Shown here in pieces: positions 57,830 to 64,000 of a stretch of 64,000 nucleotides of DNA (positions are counted from its first letter, which is position 1; each line of letters begins with the position of its first letter). The notes beneath the pieces are model-generated. The model saw only the letters and a program-made list of their open reading frames with translations, made no database searches and had not been told where the DNA came from. The position numbers were made by a program, and so were the translations under genes. Source of the stretch: Paragonimus westermani (taxonomy: Eukaryota > Platyhelminthes > Trematoda > Plagiorchiida > Troglotrematidae); contig QNGE01003764.1 in the NCBI GenBank assembly GCA_008508345.1, positions 3,417 to 67,416 on the forward strand. The letters run 5' to 3'.

Positions 57830-60500
57830 GCGACACCCACTCGAATATGAGCAGAAGTTTGGTACATTCCATAGATCAGGCCTTTCCAATGATACTTTGC
57901 AACCCACTCCCCCATCTGTCATGAAGTTCTTTAGCAGTTTAAATGCTGTGCCCAACAGAAAGAATTCCGTTAATTTAGTGCTCATAAACGCAAGATCATC
58001 GGTAAGATGTGAATTTTTAAATCCTTTGTCTTATCTAACCCCCATATGATTCTAATGATTGAGACGTGGTGCTCCCTTGATACTCCAAACAGTCATATGA
58101 GCATCGTAGGACATCACGTTTTGTAGGGATCGTCTCAGAGGACGAGGGGGCGGATGCATTATTTACCTTGAAGAGTAATTCTCATAAAATCGAAGACTCG
58201 TTGGTTCTCGCGAGTTACTTACAAGATGCAACTACAGACCGCCTAATGATGCCAGCAATGATTCGACTTACCTTGTGGAGACGATGAATCGTGTCAAACA
58301 TGCCTTGCAGACACAAACTGATACACGGTGACTTTAAAATGCTTAATATCTCCATGGCCTCATTCCTTGCTCCATTAAACCAGGCCGAATTTCTTTCTTG
58401 CACTCAACTGAATGGTTAGAACCAACATGTCCTAACGCCCACCAGACAGAGGCATATCTTGGATCTCATACTCACCATAGGTATTTCGTCTGTAGAGATA
58501 TCTGTTCTATAGCCGTTTCCAGGAAGCGACCACAGTTTCGTCCACTGCCTGTTTGACTTCAGTATGGTTACCCAACCGACAGCTGTATCCTACCGTCCGA
58601 TCAAATACATTGATTGGAATACGATGTTCTCCCTACTTAAATCCTCAAATTGGAATACCTTCTTTCGCACAGCAGACCCAAACATAACGGCCGGTGAATT
58701 TACCAGATATCTAACGTTTTGTATAGACGTTCTGGCCCCCATTAAATCACAACGTGGCAGCTCGCATGTGCGAAGTAAAATCTTTACTGCGAAGGAGACT
58801 GACAGACTTAAAACGCTGAAGTGGAGGCATGGAAAAACACTAGATTTCGCCCTGGTGACACAAATGAGCAAAATGTTTGAACATATAGCACATCAGACGC
58901 AACTCCGTCATATGTGCGAAGAGAAACTCACGCTTTGTAGTGGGCAGAGATGCACAAAACTAGTGCAACTGATGAAACGGGGAAATTCCATGAGGGACCC
59001 TGCTATAAAAGTTAGTACTCTTAAATACGAAACGGTTGTCGATGGCCCTATTGCAATATGTGAAATCTTCAACTCATTTTGTTGTTCCGTTTAGCGTAGA
59101 AAGCACCTTATTATCTGTTAATACTTCGAGCAATGTTCCGATTGATGTTCGAAGTATTCGTTCACAGTTAGCTCCCATTAAGCCCTCAATCCATCCTGGA
59201 CCAGATGGTATCCCACCAATGGTCGTCAAGCCAACAGGTGAGGATAAACCTATCCTCTTACTCAATTTGTTCAACCTATCACTTTTATCCAGCACCTTCC
59301 CTCCTCAGTGGAAAACCTCAATCATTATGCCTCGCCACAAGGGTTGTTCAAGGCAGAAGTTAGTAACTATCATCCCATCAACCACACATCAATCTGCTCG
59401 AGATTGTTTGAAAGGATAATAAAGGTGCACATAGTCAAGTTCTTAAGGACACAAAACCTTATAAACCATTCACAGCACGGCCTCCTTAGAAAGCGTTCTT
59501 GTATGATATGTCAGCTGGAATTCTTAAATCATACATCGACGCCTGTCGACGCAGGAAATGCAATAATTATCATACTCTCGGACATGCAAAAGGCTTTTGA
59601 TCGTGTGCCTCATAAGCGCCTCTTGATCAAAATAGTACCGTTTGGTATACAAGATCCCTTGTATAGCTGGCTGTCGTCATACCTTGAAGGCCAAACCCAA
59701 ACAGTCAAGATAGAAGAGCACTGTCCAACACCAAAATCAGTGAGTAGTGGGGGTGATTCAAGGAAGCGTTCTGGGTCCGTTGCTTTTCTCAATGTACGTA
59801 AATGACGTATGCGATGTTATCAAACATGGCAAACCCTTTCTGTTTGCTGACGATATTAAACCCGATTACACCCTCCGCCAACCCAGTAGCATCGCTTTCT
59901 GTCTACAAAATATACGACAGGACCTAGTGTCTTTGCAGTTGTGGTGCAGAACATGGCTGATGACATTCTCAGCGAACAAATCGAACATCATCACTCATGG
60001 TTGCAAACTACCTCATGGCTCCATTGCACTAGATGGTTTGTCATATTGATACCGCCACTTCCGTCAGAGATCTAGGAACACGGTACCCAAACTCCCTTAA
60101 TTTCTCTGAACAAGTATGCTTCCAGACAGCAAAAACTAAAAGAACAATAAGCTGTATCAAAAAGACGTTCAGTCTACCAGCTGCGAAGCTAACGCCTTGT
60201 AAACTGTGTACTCGGCCTCGATTCCAGTATTGCACATTCATCTACTGCCACCAACGAAAATCTGATAGGCTCGTGTTGGAAAATCACCAACGATCATTTA
60301 CCAAAAGCTTATTAGGCTATTCTTCTCCGTTCGCCTATAGACAACACTGCCAAAAACTTGGCATTGATCCGCTTTGGTTGCGCAGACTGAAGGCAAACCT
60401 GACACTGATGTATGAACTCATGCATTCGGACGCCATTACCACGCGGAGAGCAAAGCGACCAGAGCGAAAGAAAGACGATAAATCACCTGTCGAATAAATC
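57830..60500 (+). pseudogene. Jockey/CR1-like non-LTR retrotransposon, nearly full EN-RT, frameshifted
   Basis: Endonuclease: PNRKNSVNLVLINARS (about 57942), ETWCSLDTPNSHMS, CRDRLRGRGGGCIIYLEE, VYRPPNDA-like, GDFKMLN (for GDFN), ILDLILTIG, PGSDHSFVHC (SDH kept, near 58520). Linker 58564-59094. RT: HPGPDGIPPMVV (59192), YHPINHTSICSRLFERI, HGLLRKRSC, DMQKAFDRVPHKRLL (motif A, about 59580), GVIQGSVLGPLLFSMYVND (59750), LFADDIK (59840), LVSLQLWCRTWLMTFSANKS. The C-terminal part includes RDLG, FSLPAAKL, a region with KSDRLVLENHQR and a stop at about 60497. All catalytic Asp residues are present in separate frames. Four or more frameshifts and scattered stops make it inactive. A second copy of the family starts at 63370. 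Confidence 0.85.
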
Positions 60501-61763
60501 TTTTTCAACTGTGTACATTCCACGATTTTTAATTACGTGTTTGTCGCTTAAAACCGTCCGTTTTAAAATATTGCCGACATGCTGATATCGCTGCGCGGAA
60601 GTGTGATTTCGTTGGTGTAACTGCGCAAGTCCATGATCTAGCGAATAATTGTTGACTAATTATTTTTCTGTAGTTGCCATTTCAGATATGCAGACGAGGG
60701 ATTTTAGCAAGCAAACAGAAGCAAGACAAGAACCAAAGAATTGTATTCACAAGATGAGCAGATTTCCCGAACCCGGCTTGTAAGTCGTTTGTAGACAAGA
60801 CTTTATGAAGCGGAAGTGTGACACCCTGTTCTTTTTTGTACCATACACACAATGCACATGTTGTGCTGGTGTTCCGTTGTTCTTTTTGTTCTATTGTTCT
60901 TTCGAGTGGCTAGTTATTGTGTACTGGGCATATTCTATGTATCTTACGTTGATCGTACTTTATTGTTTTCCTTTCAGGGCATCCGCAAGCATCCAACACT
61001 GCGCTAATCTTTTTTGTACTGCATTGATTTATAGCTTAAAAATAAGACGTGCTCGTTAATCAGGGCTCTTATCAAAGAAGCCGACAGGTGTTTTTAACGT
61101 AATAAGGTCTATAGAAATTTGTTCCACTTGACCGTCTCATGGTTGTCTTTCGGGTGTTCAGCCAAGACACTTTAGAGGCACTCATAAGCAGGTATTTTCA
61201 GTGGCCAGTGATCACGTGGCTTCTCTGATGATATATGGATTTTCAGACGGCTCTAAAATTTGCATTATTACGATCAATTTTCAAATTCTGTACAAATTCA
61301 GGAGGACAGTTAGGTTATCAGATATGAACTAGTAACTCACTGCAGCATTGTTAGAATGCTCAGAAAGAATACTGTAAGATTTCCACGTTTCCCTTCTGCC
61401 CTGTTTTAACTATTTACGGAGGTTTGACATTTCTATCTCATTCTTGCAACTTCGCCTCGTAGTTAGCTTTCCATTCTACTACTTTCTCTTTCGACTCTCT
61501 GTAAACCCTACTCACCAAAGAGTGTTGCCAGCAGACTGGATTTGAATTTTGCAGAAGAAAACTTTGGTGGTGGAATATGTGGACGTGTCTAACGGATAAT
61601 ATTGTAAGAGAATATTAATTTTCCTACCTGCACCGACTTCTTTTGAAAATTGATTGAGGGGTTTCCGAAGGTCTGAAAGTGTTGGATGTGAATACTGAAA
61701 CTGTTTTCAATGAAATCGCCCGTTTTGAAAGTGCCAGAGAAGCGTTGATGGTCAATTTGACCG
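60501..61763. other. No assignable gene
   Basis: An 84-codon frame at 60805-61059 is rich in hydrophobic residues (FFLFYCSFEWLVIVYWAY), with no family recognised. It may include the 3' UTR of the preceding element. Confidence 0.4.
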
Positions 61764-62294
61764 TTGTCTGCGGTTGACAGTGCTTGCCGTACCCCATTTT
61801 GTTACTTGGGTACCTGCGCCTGTCAGCACCCGACTGTCAGGTTTCGACTGAATCCCTGTGGAACAGAACTGCTAGGAAATCCGCCTGGAAAAATCTCACC
61901 TGCTACTTTGCTTCACGCTCTACGTACACACATTCATTGGGTCTGTAGTGGATCTAAACAATACGTACAGCCCAGGTACGAGTATGAGGTAAAATTCGAT
62001 GAAAGCAAAAAGAGCTGGCTCACAATAGTGTGTGAAGGCATCTTGGTTTGCAGTTCCACCATGCTGAATGAGAGCATTTCCCATGGATTAAATCTATCGT
62101 TCTACCCCAGAGTGATTTTAGCTCACAGCGGGGTGATCTTACACTACGCACGTCCAGAAACACGCTGGAATGGATCATTTATTCCGCTAGCCCTCAACTC
62201 CCAAGGAATAGAAGCACAAAAGGCAAGGGGTGGAGGAAGAACGCACTATTCGCAATTTTCGGGGAAATGTATAGTTTCGCTTGACATGGTTTGA
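61764..62294 (+). CDS. Unassigned 176-codon open frame, possible exon
   Basis: This is a long uninterrupted frame outside known transposons. Residues 45-100 (PATLLHALRTHIHWVCSG…, PRYEYEVKFDESKKSWLTIV, CEGILV) loosely resemble a double-stranded-RNA-binding fold: an LL-start helix, then Y.Y.V…KKSW.T.V…G..V strands. The final Ser-Lys-Lys helix motif is not there. The rest is not recognised. A second short frame (62291-62527, Lys-rich) overlaps its end by four bases. There is no evidence for promoter, splice sites or start. It could equally be transposon-derived. Confidence 0.3.
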   Translation: MSAVDSACRTPFCYLGTCACQHPTVRFRLNPCGTELLGNPPGKISPATLLHALRTHIHWVCSGSKQYVQPRYEYEVKFDESKKSWLTIVCEGILVCSSTMLNESISHGLNLSFYPRVILAHSGVILHYARPETRWNGSFIPLALNSQGIEAQKARGGGRTHYSQFSGKCIVSLDMV

Positions 62295-62527
62295 ACACCA
62301 CGCGCAAACTTGGGAAAGGTAAACGTGTAAAAAAGAATGAAAATCATAAGACGCAAAATGTTGTGCAAACGCTGCAGGCCTTATCAGGCGTCATCACCGG
62401 CGTGGCTCACGATCGCCTCCCTCCCATAAGGAGCTTTCCAAAGCAAGACTGCCACTCTTGCAAACGCCGGTCATCCTCGACAGCATTACTGGACAACTCC
62501 AGAAACCCTCAACTCTCCGGGCTGTAG

Positions 62528-63369
62528 TGCCGCACTTTTCGGTCTACGCACTGAGCTCGGCAGTTCACACTGTTTACACTTTGGCTTGGTTTCACTCCGA
62601 ACGAACGTGGTAACCTGATGGCGGGGCTTTGTGGCCGTAAATCTCTCATGTTTGTACTCATATGAACAAAACCATAATGGGTGGCCAACACATCGATAAC
62701 CACGGTTACCTGGTTGAAGATGGCCTACCGCCAGCCTTCCGATGGGAGGCGTGTGTAGTAACCGGTAATCTTGTGGCTTTTCTAGGGTACCCCAATGCAA
62801 CCGTGTCTTTGCCTGCCTGTTCTGTACACGTTTCTGTGTACGCCTGCTGTAGGAGGTTCGATACACTTTCTTGCTTGCCCCTCTTCCAAGCGACCCACTT
62901 GTCATCCTGTTCTTCAAGACCAAACTAAATCGGGTCAACAAAGTACTTCAGACACCCCGAGAGGCAAATTTTCGGCTTTTTCACGTAGTCTGTGACTGTG
63001 TGCGATTTGGTCAGAGAATTATCAGTACAACTTCGGTACTCGAGGACGGGGTGGGAGGAATCATCTATATCAATTTTGAAAGATATCTACTGATTCGGTT
63101 TGAAGATTAATCTGAGGGTGAGAAAATTGGGGTTGTGTAGGAATCGAGATAAGCGAGAAATAACCAAGGTATAGTAAGACTGGGTATGTACACAAGGAGT
63201 CTTCTACCTTGCGTTCAGCATCCCTTTCGAAAAGACTAGCCCCTAAACTTTAAATGCTCACCTAGATTAAACCAGCGTTCTGTTTACTGATAACGTGCAC
63301 GTGGGCATGGCCAATTCACTTCAGATCTACCATTTTTCAGCAGGACACCTGCCGTTCAAACCTCCCCCA
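62528..63369. other. No assignable gene
   Basis: A 151-codon minus frame (62486-62941) faces two plus frames of 88 and 79 codons. None has a motif. The minus frame is long but its composition (Arg, Ser, Gln-rich) is unconvincing. Confidence 0.35.
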
Positions 63370-64000
63370 CCAACTCCACCCCCATAGTTCCACTACCCCA
63401 CCACACCTTCCTGGCACTTTTCCAAAATTTCCCGTCGCGGACCCAGACGCAGTCGTCACTCAGACAGTCTCTAATGAGCACATTATAAGCGCTTCAGACC
63501 AAGCGATGCCACCAGAGTCTTTGACTCATAATGAACTTCCAGTTTTAGACATATTTAAAGGCCTGCAAATGATGCCGAACAGGAAAAATGCACTAGGTTT
63601 GTTGCTTTTTAATGCGCGTTCACTAATCAGTAAGATGCACATTTTTTGGACCCCTCTTCTTATATAATCCTTACATTATTCTAATGACTGAAGTTTGGCG
63701 TACCCCTAGGACTTCAGACACACAGCTAAACGTTACATGTTATCATGTTTTGCAGAAATCGCGGCGTAAAACGAAATGGAGGATGTTTAATTCACCTAAG
63801 AGAGCAATATTCTGCAACCGTACTTGGCGAGCCATACATTGATATGATTGACAACTCAAGATGACCGTTATTACCAACTGAATCCTGTGAATTACTCTTG
63901 GGGTTTGCATACAGACTGCCTAACGCCTCTCATGACGACGTAACGAACCTTAGTAATGTGCCAACCTTACCCTCAAGTACAAAATAATTGGCGGGGATTT
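63370..64000 (+). pseudogene. Jockey/CR1-like non-LTR retrotransposon, 5' part (second copy), cut by window end
   Basis: A Pro-rich leader frame (63370-63665) runs into SLTHNELPVLDIFKGLQMMP, then NRKNALGLLLFNARSLISKM, matching PNRKNSVNLVLINARS of the copy at 57.9 kb. After a stop near 63666, further endonuclease blocks follow in other frames: ELLLGFAYRLPNASHDDVTN (from about 63889) and KYKIIGGDF at the window end, which is the GDFN motif. The element continues beyond 64000. At least three frame changes occur in 630 bases, so it is inactive. Its leader shows what precedes the endonuclease in this family. Confidence 0.75.

Noticed and set aside
1..64000. CRISPR array, operon or prophage
   Set aside because: No regularly spaced repeats, no clustered same-strand genes and no phage functions; the content is eukaryotic retroelements.

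Overview
This is a eukaryotic, intron-poor-looking but transposon-saturated stretch with one 482-base assembly gap (27804-28285). I see no operons, no ribosome binding sites, no rRNA and no canonical tRNA gene. The recognisable content is almost entirely retroelement debris: Penelope-like elements (PLEs) with a GIY-YIG endonuclease, RTE-like and Jockey/CR1-like non-LTR retrotransposons, Ty3/Gypsy fragments, and tRNA-derived SINEs, several of which carry a hammerhead-ribozyme-like core. SINEs with a hammerhead are known from schistosomes (the Sm-alpha type), and the RTE-type C-terminus seen here (RWLGHVLRMP ... GWGP ... RSQWR) resembles elements common in digenean genomes. The best inference is therefore a parasitic flatworm, most likely a trematode. 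That is inference from the repeat families, not from a host gene.

Layout. 0-1 kb: a SINE beside a minus-strand PLE remnant. 2.6 kb: a second SINE. 8.4-9.2 kb: a young 5'-truncated PLE flanked by a 12-bp target-site duplication. 14.7-15.7 kb: a tRNA-like sequence and a minus-strand SINE. 17.8-21.0 kb: two ~697-bp arms that look identical and are inverted, 1.85 kb apart; a diverged third relative lies at 32.7-33.6 kb. 25.3-26.6 kb: a mosaic of non-LTR RT, SINE and Gypsy fragments. 26.9-31.5 kb: a second identical inverted pair (254 bp) enclosing the assembly gap, an RTE-like element cut by the gap, and a 364-bp imperfect palindrome. 35.3-37.1 kb: a second PLE lineage. 37.1-41.2 kb: an RTE-like element apparently nested in an older dispersed repeat. 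42.4-43.0 kb: the one plausible host exon, with splice acceptor, stop and poly(A) signal. 46.3-47.9 kb: an inverted pair of a second SINE family and an RTE tail. 50.2 kb: another SINE. 52.2-57.1 kb: a direct repeat pair around a degenerate non-LTR element and the best preserved PLE (483 codons open). 57.8-60.5 kb: a nearly full-length but frameshifted non-LTR EN-RT element. 61.8-62.5 kb: unassigned open frames. 63.4-64.0 kb: the 5' part of a second copy of that EN-RT family, cut by the window edge.

No set of genes here works as a pathway. The functional theme is retrotransposition: PLE and non-LTR reverse transcriptases could in principle mobilise themselves, and SINEs depend on such machinery. 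Self-cleaving hammerhead motifs appear in both the SINEs and the PLE 3' regions. The two identical inverted duplications, in a window where other repeats are visibly decayed, are the main structural anomaly; they may reflect recent rearrangement or an assembly artefact. All alignments were made by eye, so boundaries in degenerate elements are approximate.
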